DNA from: JAGNLV01 sp964612145
GTDB lineage: Bacteria > Zixibacteria > MSB-5A5 > GN15 > FEB-12
DNA: 64,000 bases
Reading direction: 5' to 3'
Assembly (NCBI GenBank): GCA_964612145.1
Contig: CAZTBP010000019.1
Coordinates: 1 to 64,000, forward strand
This document shows, piece after piece, positions 41,845 through 51,200 of this stretch. The first letter of the stretch is position 1, and every line of letters starts with the position of its first letter. Under the pieces are notes generated by a model that was not told the origin of the DNA, made no database searches, and saw nothing but the letters and a program-made list of their open reading frames with translations. Position numbers and translations under genes: made by a program.

Positions 41845-43866
41845 TCAGAGGCAGTCCGGCGGGGCTGATCCGCCTCGGAACAGGAAATCTATCAGGAAAG
41901 TGAGATCGCTGACATTGATCGCTTCGTCGCTGCCGCCGTCGACATTGGCCTCAAGAAGGCAGTCGGGGTCATCGGCGCCACGGAACAGAAAGTCAATCAG
42001 TACGGTCAGGTCGGAGACATTGATCTCTTCATCGATATCGCTGTTGACATTGCCTCGGGTACCGTTGCAGCAGTTGCCTTCTTTTTCGAAGTAAGTCAGG
42101 CCGCCGTTTTCTTCGCCGAGGAGGATATCGGCGTCTCCGTCGCTGTCGAAATCAACAAACCGTGGGGCGGTGAAGGTACCGATGTTGTAGCCGGGCATGG
42201 TATCATTGGTCGCAGTCATCAATGTCGAATCAGGGAATGCGCCCGGGGCGGAGCCGTTGAGGTAGACGGTGAGGCCAGACGCCCTGCCGCCGACAATTAG
42301 ATCAATCCGCCCGTCGTTATTCCAGTCATACGGTTCCGGGACGGTGTACTCGCGAAGTTCTCGTTTCAGCAGTGATGGGGTTACGAGGGTCAGATCAGGC
42401 GCGCCGGGAGTACCGGTGTTTTCATAGAGCAGGACATTTGCAAACGAGTTGAAGTCCCATTCCCCCACGATCAGGTCCGTGAGGTTGTCATCGCTCAGGT
42501 CAGCCGGTCGCGGAACGGCATACTGGTCGACTTTTATGCCTCCCAGTTCCGGGTCAGCCAGGACCGGGGCAAAATTGGTCGGGGAACCGTCGTTGCGCCA
42601 GTATTCAATTCTGCCCTGCTGGGTGCCGATCAGCAGATCGAGGTCGCCGTCGGAATCCCAGTCAATCACCGCCGGGGCTGCGTTCAGACCGACATCGATA
42701 CCGGCCAGGCTGTCGGTTGCCAGTTCGAACACCGGGTTAGATTTTCCGCCAATGTTTTCGAAGTACTGAATCTGCCCCAGACCGCCGCCAATCAACAGGT
42801 CGTCGTCGCCGTCGCCATCGAGATCACCAAAGGCCGGTTGTGAGAACCCGCCGACATCGATCATGCCGATAAGGTTTCTGGTTTCGGTCGTGAAAAACGG
42901 CTGATCCGGCGTTCCGATATTGCGCAAAAGATGCAGGTTGTCAAGGGCAGCGGCGTTGGCAACGCCGAGGATCATGTCCGGGTCGCCGTCGGCGTCGATA
43001 TCGCCCAGCCGGGGATGGTTGAATCCGGAGGTCGGTTCGAGCAGGAAAAACTCGGTGACCCAGTTGAGGTCCGAGTTGGCCGGCGTGCCGAGATTCTCGA
43101 AATAGTACATGTTGGTGTTAAAGATATCCCCCCAGAACAGATCGAGATCCTGGTCGTCGTCGAGATCCTCAAGGTAGATGGCAGAAAATCCATGCTGCGG
43201 GTCTGCCGAAGCCGCCGCCTGACTTCCGCCGGCGCCGGGGAATGCGAGGACGGAGTCATAAAAATCGCTGGTGAGAGTAAAGACAGCGTTGGCGGAGTCG
43301 CCAACGTTGCTGTACAGTTCAAGAGCGCCGGTGGTGGCGCCGAAAAAGAAGTCGAAATCGTTGTCGTTATCAATATCGGCGAAGGCCGGGGTGTTGTTCA
43401 CGCCGGTTTCGAAATCCTGATAGGCGGTGTCTTCGAGGGTGAAGATGGGAAGGCTGTCGGTACCGCCGTCGTTGCGCCAGAATTCGACTGTGGCACTGCG
43501 GGAATCACAAAACAAGTCGAGGTCGCCATCGGCGTCGATATCGGCCAGAAGGTGCCAGGTGGCTATATCGAGGTCGCCGAGCTGCTCGGTTACCGGAACC
43601 CAGGAGGGTGCTGCTGCGGTACCTTCGTTGCGGAAGTAACCGAGTCGGCCCTCGGTGTCGCCCAGAAAGAGGTCGAGCAGGCCGTCGTTGTTAAAATCTT
43701 TCAGTGATGGTTTGGGGTTGTTTATTCCGCCCCAGAAAGCAGCCTGCAGGGTGTCGTTGTCAACAATTACGGGCCAGGGGTTGAAGTCCCGCGTGTACTG
43801 GGCCGAGACCGAGGCCGGCAGGACGAGCAGGCAGGCGAAAGCTATGGCGGATGTCAGTCTAGTCAT
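41845..43866 (-). CDS. Secreted FG-GAP/VCBS-repeat protein with dockerin pair
   Basis: 673 residues from ATG 43866. A signal peptide (SAIAFACLLVLPASVSAQ) is followed by about nine repeats of the FG-GAP/VCBS kind, each built around a calcium loop such as DIDADGDLDLF, DIDNDNDFDFF, DLDGDGDDDLLIGG, DWDSDGDLDLLIG or DFDSDGDADILLG. These form a beta-propeller like integrin alpha heads. The C-terminus has the dockerin pair after CCNGTRGNVNSD (INVSDLTVLIDFLFRGADD, INVSDLTFLIDFLFRGGSAP). There is no cohesin-like domain here. It is probably an extracellular adhesion or binding protein. It has its own upstream region and does not overlap its neighbours. Confidence 0.9.
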   Translation of the reverse strand: MTRLTSAIAFACLLVLPASVSAQYTRDFNPWPVIVDNDTLQAAFWGGINNPKPSLKDFNNDGLLDLFLGDTEGRLGYFRNEGTAAAPSWVPVTEQLGDLDIATWHLLADIDADGDLDLFCDSRSATVEFWRNDGGTDSLPIFTLEDTAYQDFETGVNNTPAFADIDNDNDFDFFFGATTGALELYSNVGDSANAVFTLTSDFYDSVLAFPGAGGSQAAASADPQHGFSAIYLEDLDDDQDLDLFWGDIFNTNMYYFENLGTPANSDLNWVTEFFLLEPTSGFNHPRLGDIDADGDPDMILGVANAAALDNLHLLRNIGTPDQPFFTTETRNLIGMIDVGGFSQPAFGDLDGDGDDDLLIGGGLGQIQYFENIGGKSNPVFELATDSLAGIDVGLNAAPAVIDWDSDGDLDLLIGTQQGRIEYWRNDGSPTNFAPVLADPELGGIKVDQYAVPRPADLSDDNLTDLIVGEWDFNSFANVLLYENTGTPGAPDLTLVTPSLLKRELREYTVPEPYDWNNDGRIDLIVGGRASGLTVYLNGSAPGAFPDSTLMTATNDTMPGYNIGTFTAPRFVDFDSDGDADILLGEENGGLTYFEKEGNCCNGTRGNVNSDIDEEINVSDLTVLIDFLFRGADDPDCLLEANVDGGSDEAINVSDLTFLIDFLFRGGSAPPDCL

Positions 43867-43954
43867 ACCGTACTGTTAACGGCACATTATAGGCAAAAGT
43901 TCTCCATTATTTTGGTCGTGCCGGTTCGTGGCGAAAGTGACGGCAAAGTCGTTG

Positions 43955-43983
43955 TTTACATAGTTCGGTGCGGCTCGTATACT
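43955..43983 (+). promoter_or_regulatory. Sigma-70-like promoter of the GYD-domain gene
   Basis: TTTACA at 43955-43960, a 17-bp spacer and TATACT at 43978-43983; ATG 44063 lies about 73 bases after the expected start of transcription. Confidence 0.65.
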
Positions 43984-44062
43984 TAGGTAACACTGCGATT
44001 TACACAACTCGCGCCGAACACAATCGAAATCGTTGACCATAGACAAGTTACGGAGGCACGTC

Positions 44063-44359
44063 ATGAAGACATTCTTCCTTTTCACGAAACTGGCGCCAGA
44101 AGTCGGGACCCGCATGAAAGACCGGCAGCAGCTCGGTCGGGCCTGGCTGGAGGAGGTCCGGGAGAAATGCCCGGAGGTCAAGTTCATCTCACACTACGCG
44201 CTGCTGGGCGACTATGATTTTGTCGACATCTACGAGGCGCCGGATGAAGAGACGGCGGCCAAGGTCTCGATGATCAGTATGGACAAGGGTGCTTTTCAGG
44301 CCAAGAGCATGCTCGCCATTCCGTACAGTCGGCTGGTGGAATTGAGCAACGAATTGTAG
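44063..44359 (+). CDS. GYD-domain protein (paralogue 1)
   Basis: 98 residues; GGAGG lies six bases before ATG 44063. It is a single ferredoxin-like alpha/beta domain of the GYD family, with the family core ISHYALLGDYDFVDIYEAPD near residues 40-60. These proteins resemble dimeric alpha-beta-barrel or AsnC-ligand-like folds and have no assigned activity. A second copy, alike in the YALLGxYDFxDIYxAPDE stretch, lies 3 kb away on the other strand (47330-47698). A GC-rich hairpin at 44368-44389 may end the transcript. Confidence 0.85.
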   Translation: MKTFFLFTKLAPEVGTRMKDRQQLGRAWLEEVREKCPEVKFISHYALLGDYDFVDIYEAPDEETAAKVSMISMDKGAFQAKSMLAIPYSRLVELSNEL

Positions 44360-44403
44360 TTACAACCGGGGCGGGTGCAGGCCTGCCCCATTCATTTCTC
44401 GAC

Positions 44404-44985
44404 ATGCTCAAATTCGAGTCTTCTCTGCAGTTTCATCCGCTCACGCCGAACCGATGGGATGACTTCGCTGACCTGTTCGGCGCCAACGGCGCCTGCGGTG
44501 GCTGTTGGTGTATGTACTGGCGGGTGACGGCCCAGGAGTTTGGGGCCCGCAAAGGCAAGGGTCTGCGAAATGACATGAAGAGGCTGGTTGAAGATGGGGC
44601 TGTACCGGGGATTCTGGCCTTCGACGGTGGTGTACCGGTCGGGTGGTGTTCGGTGGGCCCCAGAGAAGTATTCCCTCGTCTGGCCAAGGCCCGGACTCTC
44701 AAGCCGATCGATGATCAGCCGGTCTGGTCGGTCGTGTGTCTTTTTATCGCCAGGGACTATCGGAACCGGGGAGTCTCGACAGCACTCATAGAGGCAGCGG
44801 CAGCGCACGTGAGGAAGGAGGGTGGGGGAATTGTCGAGGGGTATCCGTATGATTACCGTGACCGGGACAGACCGTCGGCCCCGGCGTTTGTCTGGACGGG
44901 GTTATATCAGAGTTTTGAGCGAACGGGTTTTGAGGAAGTCGCGAGGCCGTCGGGAGTGCGGGTGATTATGCGGAAGCGGGTCTGA
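44404..44985 (+). CDS. GNAT-family N-acetyltransferase
   Basis: 193 residues from ATG 44404, 44 bases after the GYD gene with no obvious ribosome site, so expression may depend on read-through. The N-terminal CGGCWCMYWRV motif (about residues 31-42) is typical of one GNAT subgroup often annotated only as acetyltransferase. The acetyl-CoA-binding core is VCLFIARDYRNRGVSTALIE (about 113-133), where RNRGVS replaces the Q/RxxGxG/A signature. The strand VGWCSVGPRE precedes it. The substrate is unknown. Confidence 0.85.
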   Translation: MLKFESSLQFHPLTPNRWDDFADLFGANGACGGCWCMYWRVTAQEFGARKGKGLRNDMKRLVEDGAVPGILAFDGGVPVGWCSVGPREVFPRLAKARTLKPIDDQPVWSVVCLFIARDYRNRGVSTALIEAAAAHVRKEGGGIVEGYPYDYRDRDRPSAPAFVWTGLYQSFERTGFEEVARPSGVRVIMRKRV

Positions 44986-45000
44986 TTCGGCTACGGACCT

Positions 45001-46515
45001 TCACTCTATCTCGAGTTTAAGCGGTTTCAGGTGATAGGTATGGCGCCTTTGGGCGTTATCAAAAGCCCCGGCGCCGAAATAGATGGTGCTGTCAAAGAGG
45101 ATGTCCGCGCCCGATCCGGTATTCATTCGTCGCGAGAACTCAACGGTCCAGGTGCCACGGTTCCAGCGCCCTCGGGCGGTAATATCGCCGGCGTCGCCGG
45201 TGGCCGGGGCAACCAAAATTGCCGGAAGGCGGCTGCCGATTGGCAGGGTGTCGGCGAAGGCATCGTAGGGTTGATACGCGCCGGTGCTGTACGCAACAAA
45301 ATTGCGAAAGAGTGCGGTCGTGGGGACGAAGTAGGGATACAGCAGAGTCGAGTCCAGATTAAGTTTGGCGCCGCCGGCGGCGAGGTTGTCACTTTGCATG
45401 CCGTGGGGGAAGTCGGGGGTTGAGCCTGTCCAGTGTAAATCAGCTGCCTCGTCAACCGGGTTGGTACTGATTGCCTGCCAGTGCCAGACATCGGCGGTGT
45501 CGCCGCCGGTGGCATGGTAGCCGGCCTCGGTTCCCGCGCCTATGTGGCAGCTTCCGGCACAGTCTTGCGAGCGAGAGAAGTAGAGAGCCAGTTGATCCTC
45601 GTGGTAGATCTCTTCGCCAAACGGTCCTGCATATTGGGAGCGTTCGACGACCCAGCCGGAGTCGGTTTTGATCAGGTGCCGATTCAGGGACTTTGTGTCG
45701 TCGGTCCAGCGTGCCAGAAAGAAGATCTGTCGGCCGTTGTGAAACGATTTGATTGTGAGGGGCGTGGCGGTGGACCGGAAATTGGCGCCGCCGAATGTCT
45801 GGAGGATTATTGAGTCAGCGCCGATCCATTCGATTTCGAATTCGCGACCGTCGACTATCACCGCCCGGTTGACCTCCGGTACTTTGAGCACGGCCGGTTC
45901 ATTCATGATGCTCCAGAAACCAAAGCCCCCGACAATACCCATCGCCAGTGCAATCAGCATTGCCGGCGGCTGGACGAAACCGATAAATTTTTTGCCGAAG
46001 AAAGCGCTGTTCACGCCGCTTTTTCGGGACACGATAACTTCCACCACGTGCAGCAGGGTGAAGACCCATAACAGCCGGAAGCTCCAGTGGTGCAGAAAGC
46101 TGTTGACGAGGTAGCCGTCCGGTCCGGCGAAAAGACCGGCGTAGATACTGAAGCCGGAGAACAATGAGCCGAGAGCGACAAGGAAGGTGAAGATATAAAG
46201 AAGCTTTTTGGTCCAGCTGTATTCGTGACGGTGATAGAGGTTGGTCAGGCGAAGGCTCTCGCGGGAGATGAGCATATAGGCGGCATACCAGACGCCGACC
46301 GAGGCGAAGATGACACCGAGGAGGGCGTGCAGACCGTAGTTGGCGGTTGACGGCAACAGAAAGTCGACAGCGGCTCGAATGCCCGGTGAGAGCCATTCGG
46401 CCCCGGTGTACCAGGCAATGCGCAGCCCGGTCACTGTCAACATCAGCAGCAGCAGGAATGTCAGACCGTGGGTGAGACGCACAGTCAGGCCTAGTTTTGG
46501 AAGCGGACGCGGCAT
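45001..46515 (-). CDS. Cytochrome b561-type membrane domain fused to ethylbenzene-dehydrogenase-like haem-binding domain
   Basis: 504 residues. The N-terminal part (about 1-215) has four to five membrane helices with His residues placed as haem b ligands (RLTHGLTFLLLLMLTVTGL, YGLHALLGVIFASVGVWYAA, FLHHWSFRLLWVFTLLHVVE). After a further helix near 185-205 comes a periplasmic domain (about 225-504) resembling the haem-binding gamma subunit of ethylbenzene/DMSO-reductase-type dehydrogenases. It includes QLALYFSRSQDCAGSCHIGA (a CxxxCH, not a standard CxxCH) and DVWHWQAI. The protein probably passes electrons between quinone and a periplasmic acceptor. It stands alone; no molybdenum subunit is nearby. 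Confidence 0.82.
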   Translation of the reverse strand: MPRPLPKLGLTVRLTHGLTFLLLLMLTVTGLRIAWYTGAEWLSPGIRAAVDFLLPSTANYGLHALLGVIFASVGVWYAAYMLISRESLRLTNLYHRHEYSWTKKLLYIFTFLVALGSLFSGFSIYAGLFAGPDGYLVNSFLHHWSFRLLWVFTLLHVVEVIVSRKSGVNSAFFGKKFIGFVQPPAMLIALAMGIVGGFGFWSIMNEPAVLKVPEVNRAVIVDGREFEIEWIGADSIILQTFGGANFRSTATPLTIKSFHNGRQIFFLARWTDDTKSLNRHLIKTDSGWVVERSQYAGPFGEEIYHEDQLALYFSRSQDCAGSCHIGAGTEAGYHATGGDTADVWHWQAISTNPVDEAADLHWTGSTPDFPHGMQSDNLAAGGAKLNLDSTLLYPYFVPTTALFRNFVAYSTGAYQPYDAFADTLPIGSRLPAILVAPATGDAGDITARGRWNRGTWTVEFSRRMNTGSGADILFDSTIYFGAGAFDNAQRRHTYHLKPLKLEIE

Positions 46516-46745
46516 CGGACTAAGTATGCAGGTGTGACGGCGTTAAGCCAAGATATTATTGATCGTAGGTTTGCGGGGATTTTTCCGGAAATCCGGTCGA
46601 ATCTTTCGTACCAAATAATATAGTAAGCCGGTGGATTTAACGCTCCGCAGTCATCGGCATTTTGCAAGTTTTCGGGGGAATCGTGAATTCTGTTATTTCG
46701 ACGGTACGTTTGTGCCGCAGACCATAATTGGCAGGAGCTGTTTTT

Positions 46746-47333
46746 ATGACCAATCAGAACACGTCGGACATTCATAGCCGTATCAAGCAGGTGCAGGAAG
46801 AGCTTACGGCAAAACGCAAGGAATTGAAGGACCTGCGCAAACAGGCTCCCAACGAGCCGGTATCAGGTGATATTCGATTTGCCGGGGCGGACGGCAAGAC
46901 CGTTACGCTGGAGGAGCTTTTTGGCGACCGTAATGAACTTATAATGATTCACAATATGGGCAAGAGCTGCCGCTACTGTACACTCTGGGCCGACGGGTTC
47001 AACGGGTTGCTGCCCCATTTTTGCGACCGGGCCGCGTTTGTGGTCGTCTCCCCTGACCCGCCGGATGTGCAGCAAGCGTTCGCCAATTCACGCGGCTGGC
47101 GGTTTCCGATGTGGTCGGCCGATACCGAGCTGCTGAAGCAGTTTGAGATGGCCGACGAAAAAGGCGCACCGTGGCCGGGTGTTTCGGTATTCAAGAAACA
47201 CGACGGTGAGATTGTACGAACCGGCTACGACTACTTTGTTCCCGGCGATGACTACTGTTCCATCTGGCACATCATGGACCTGTTCCCGGAAGGCCCGGGT
47301 GGCTGGGAGCCGCAGTATCAGTACGGCCGTTAG
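46746..47333 (+). CDS. DUF899/thioredoxin-like family protein
   Basis: 195 residues from ATG 46746, with CAGGAG upstream; an in-frame TTG at 46728 is less likely. An N-terminal coiled segment (IHSRIKQVQEELTAKRKELK) leads into a thioredoxin-like fold with MGKSCRYCTLWADGFNG (CxxC at about residue 80), VVVSPDPPDVQQAFANSRGW and a C-terminal SIWHIMDLFPEGPGGW, all typical of the DUF899 family. Enzymatic activity has not been established for this family; a thiol or peroxide-related role is inferred from the fold. It is convergent with the second GYD gene, with a 4-bp overlap. Confidence 0.85.
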   Translation: MTNQNTSDIHSRIKQVQEELTAKRKELKDLRKQAPNEPVSGDIRFAGADGKTVTLEELFGDRNELIMIHNMGKSCRYCTLWADGFNGLLPHFCDRAAFVVVSPDPPDVQQAFANSRGWRFPMWSADTELLKQFEMADEKGAPWPGVSVFKKHDGEIVRTGYDYFVPGDDYCSIWHIMDLFPEGPGGWEPQYQYGR

Positions 47334-47698
47334 GGCGACGGCTGGTCTTCCTGCCGCCGACGGTCCCGGTCGGTTTTCCGGCGGCCCATCTTGATGAGCA
47401 CTTCGGCCAGTTTTCTATCCGGGATGGCAGTCCAGGACTCGACATGGAACATGTGATCGGCGCTGCAAATCAATGAGACTTTGGCGGCGGAAGATTCATC
47501 GGGCGCCTGGTAGATGTCCATGAAGTCGTACGGGCCGAGCAGGGCATAGTGGGCCAGGAACTTTACCTCCGGACAGGTTTCCCGGACTTTTTCAATCCAG
47601 CGGCGGCCGGTCGTTTCGACCGAGGCCATTTTGTTGGCCACTTCGATCAGGCTCGGACCGTTCGAGGCCAGTTTCGACATTACGACAAAGGTCTTCAT
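47330..47698 (-). CDS. GYD-domain protein (paralogue 2)
   Basis: 122 residues; GGAGG lies five bases before ATG 47698. The core FLAHYALLGPYDFMDIYQAP mirrors the paralogue at 44063-44359. The C-terminal 25 residues are extra, basic and low in complexity (GRRKTDRDRRRQEDQPSP) and overlap the neighbouring gene's stop by four bases. It is probably a cytoplasmic homodimer; function unknown. Confidence 0.83.
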   Translation of the reverse strand: MKTFVVMSKLASNGPSLIEVANKMASVETTGRRWIEKVRETCPEVKFLAHYALLGPYDFMDIYQAPDESSAAKVSLICSADHMFHVESWTAIPDRKLAEVLIKMGRRKTDRDRRRQEDQPSP

Positions 47699-47988
47699 AT
47701 CGACCTCCGATCGGTAAGGGTTGTCAAGGAGCGACGGTGTCGGGCTTGGTGGCGGTTATTGTGACAGCGTGATGCGGATCTCAGGTGCTTGTATACGTGA
47801 ATACGGCCGATGCGGAGGGATAGTTGCGTGGTGTTGGTCCGGCTGCCCCGTTCGCACGGCGTCCCCTTATGGGTAATATAGGCTGATGGGTGGATTTTTG
47901 GAAGGGAAATCGGGGTGGAGATAGGGCCGTTTACTCAGGGCTTTGGGAGGGTGAGAAACGCCGGTTTACAGTTCGCCCCATAAAATAA

Positions 47989-48031
47989 CAGCCGGGCGGT
48001 GGGCCTGTGGTGAAAGCCCGACCGCCGGCTG
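47989..48031 (-). terminator. Likely terminator of nrdJ
   Basis: A long stem: CAGCCGG with CCGGCTG, CGGT with ACCG and GGGC with GCCC, one unpaired G per side, about 11-base loop. On the minus strand it is followed by TTATTTTAT. It lies 250 bases past the nrdJ stop. Confidence 0.65.
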
Positions 48032-48136
48032 ATTTCATCCTTGAATTGACCCCTGTTCCATCAGGGGCTGTTTCAAAGACATCCCCGGTTGGCAAAACTC
48101 AGGGTGCCTATTTATTTTTTGTCCGTGACCCGGAAT

Positions 48137-48174
48137 TTGCTTCGTCTCCGCCTTCGGCGGAGCCTCGCAATGAC
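48137..48174. repeat. Palindromic REP-like element
   Basis: TTGCTTCGTCTCCGCC... pairs with ...GGCGGAGCCTCGCAA around a TTC loop, followed by TGAC. The outer TTGC/GCAATGAC pattern resembles a palindromic repeat dispersed in many bacterial genomes. Only one copy is present in this window. Confidence 0.55.
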
Positions 48175-48280
48175 TCAGGTGTCGGTGGCGGGCATTCAGC
48201 AAAGTGAATGCCGTGCGATGTAGTCTGGCGTTGCCGGTACGCACTCGGGGGTGCATGCTCTGCGACAATTTCCCTATCGG

Positions 48281-51200
48281 TCAACTACATCCGCTGGTGG
48301 CTCCGCAAGTGTCGCATTTGAGACACGTGCCATTACGAACCATGGTGAATTGTCCGCATTGACCGCACATATCGCCTTCGTAACCTTTGAGACGTGCTGT
48401 GCGGATTTCCTGCTGTAGTCGTTTGGCTTCGTGGCCGCTTTCGCCAACTGTTTTTGTCTGTGAGACATACTCAAGCACCGTCTCTTTTGCAGCTTTCGCC
48501 TCTGCAGTCGTATTCTCCAGCGGTTTACCATTCCCTTGTCCTCCACTCAGTTTGTCGTGGCCGTTACCTTTTCCGTGGCCGTTGCCGTTGCCGTTGTTCC
48601 CCAACTGCACATCGACATGGTCGGACTGGATGTCGTTTGGACCGCGTTTGCCGCTGGCCCCGTGATCGACCGCCTCTTCTTCGACGAATTCCATGGACTC
48701 ATCCGACGGCGTCCCTAAGGCGTCGTGTCGGAGGTCCTCATCGGAGACCTGGGCGAGTTCGTCGCGGCCGAGATAGGTAATAGCCAGTTCACGGAAAATA
48801 TAATCAATGATCGACGTTGCTCGTTTGATGGCTTTGTTGCCTTTGACAAAGCCGTTGGGTTCGAAGCGGCTGAACAGGAAGGCATCGACATATTCCTCGA
48901 GCGGCACGCCGTGCTGGAGCCCGAGCGAGATGGCTATGGCGAAGGAGTTCATCAGGGAGCGGAAGGCAGCGCCTTCGCGGTGCATATCGACAAAGATCTC
49001 GCCCAGGGTACCGTCGTTGTAATCGCCGGTGCGCAGGTAGATCTTGTGGCCGCCGACGACTGCTTTCTGGGTGTAGCCGGCTCGGCGGTTGGGCATTTTC
49101 CGGCGTTTGGCGATATACCGGTAGACGAGTTTGCGGGTTGCCCGTTCGGCGACATTGTCGACTGAAATTTCCTGCTCGTCCTCTTCCTCGTCGTCGTCGA
49201 ACAGCGATGACGACAGCGGCTGGGAGAGTTTGGAGCAATCGCGGTAGATTGCAATCGCCTTGTTCATTGTTTCCCAGGCGAGGTGGTAGGCGCGTTTGAC
49301 ATCCTCGATGGTTGCTTCGTTGGGCATGTTGATGGTCTTGGAGATAGCGCCCGAGATGAACGGCTGGGCGGAGGCCATCATGCGGATGTGCGCCTCGAAG
49401 CTGATGTAGCGCTGTCCTTTGCGCCCGCAGCGGTTTGCGCAGTCGAACACCGGCAGGTGTTTTGGTTTGATATGCGGTGCGCCCTCGATGGTCATCGTGC
49501 CGCAGCAGTACTCGTTGGCGGCTTCGATTTGCTCTTTGGTGAAGCCGAGTTCGCGCAGCAGGTTGAAGTCGAAATCGTTGAACTGCTTGTCGGAAATGCT
49601 CAGGGTGTCGCGCAGGAATTCCTCACCCAGGGTGAATTTGTTAAAGGCAAAGGTGATGTCAAAGACGTTTTCCAGCGACTCCTCGACTCTTTTGATCTCT
49701 TCATCGCCGAATCCATTGGCTTTCAGCGACTCGTGGTTGATAAACGGAGCGCCTTTGAGCGTCATTCGACCGGTGGCATATTCGATAATTTCGGAGATTT
49801 CCTGATCGGTGTAGTTGAGCTTTTTCAGCGCGATGGGTACCGAGCGGTTGATAATTTTGAAATAGCCGCCGCCGGCGAGCTTTTTGAATTTCACCAGTGA
49901 GAAGTCCGGCTCGATACCGGTGGTGTCACAGTCCATGACCAGGCCGATGGTGCCGGTCGGGGCGATTACGGAAACCTGGGCGTTGCGGTAGCCGTTGGTC
50001 TCGCCCATTTCGACCGCCTTATCCCAGACGTCCCGGGCCGATTGGACCAGTTCGGAGGGGATGTAGTTCGGGTTGATGCCGATCGGCTTGACCGAAAGAC
50101 CTTCGTATTCCGCTCGCTCGGTATTGTAGGCGGCCCGACGGTGGTTGCGCATAACCCGCAGCATGTGTTCGCGGTTGCGGTAGTAGCCGGGGAACGGTCC
50201 CAGCTGCTTGGCCATTTCGGCCGAGGTAACGTAGGCCTGCCCGGTCAGCATGGCAGTCAGCGCCCCGCACCAGGTGTAGCCCTGCGGGGAGTCATAGGGG
50301 ATCCCCAGCCGCATCAACAGCGTCCCCAGGTTGGCGTAGCCGAGACCAAGGGTGCGGAACTCGTAGGACTTCTGGGCGATCGGCTGGGACGGATACGAGG
50401 CCATCAGGACTGAGATCTCCAGCACGATTGTCCAGATCCGGGTCGCATGCAGGTAGCCTTGGATATCAAACGTGCCGTCGTCCTTGAGAAACTTCACGAC
50501 GTTAATGGAGGCCAGGTTGCAGGCGGTGTCATCGAGGAACATGTATTCCGAGCACGGGTTGGAGGCGTTGATCCGGCCGTCCTCGGGGCAGGTGTGCCAC
50601 TCGTTGATGGTGGTGTCGAACTGAACGCCGGGGTCGGCACACGACCAGGCGGCGTTGGTAATCTGTTCCCACAGTTCGGCGGCGGAGACGGTTTCGGCGA
50701 CGTTGCCGTCGGTGCGATTGATCAGTTCCCAATCGCCGCCCCCTTTGAGCTTTTCAAAGAACTTATTGGGCATGCGCACGGAGTTGTTGGAGTTCTGGCC
50801 GGACACGGTAGCGTAGGCTTCACCTTCCCAATTGGTGTCCAGGCTAATAATTTCGATATCCCCGACGCCCTGGTCGAGCAGGTCAAGGACTTTCTTGATA
50901 TACGTCTGCGGGATGGCAAACCGTCGGGCGGTGCGCAGGACTTCCTTGAGCTTCGTATTTTTCTCGGGGTTGACATCGTACTCACTGTCGCCGTTGGAGC
51001 CGGAGATGCGGGCGGCGTCGATGATGGCGCGGAGCTGGTCCCGGATGACTTTCGACCCGGCGACCATAGTCGCGACTTTTTGTTCCTCGATCATTTTCCA
51101 GGCGATAAACTGTTGAATATCGGGGTGGTCCAAATCGAGGGTGACCATCTTGGCGGCGCGACGGGTAGTCCCGCCGGACTTGATCGCGCCGGCAGCACGG

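Larger units (their letters stand above)
47699..48280. other. Intergenic region with terminator and dispersed-repeat-like hairpin, no gene
   Basis: 582 bases. It contains the likely nrdJ terminator (47989-48031), a small hairpin (CCCCTG/CAGGGG, 48050-48067) and a palindromic repeat (48137-48174). No reading frame with a ribosome site and coding character was found. Confidence 0.6.
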
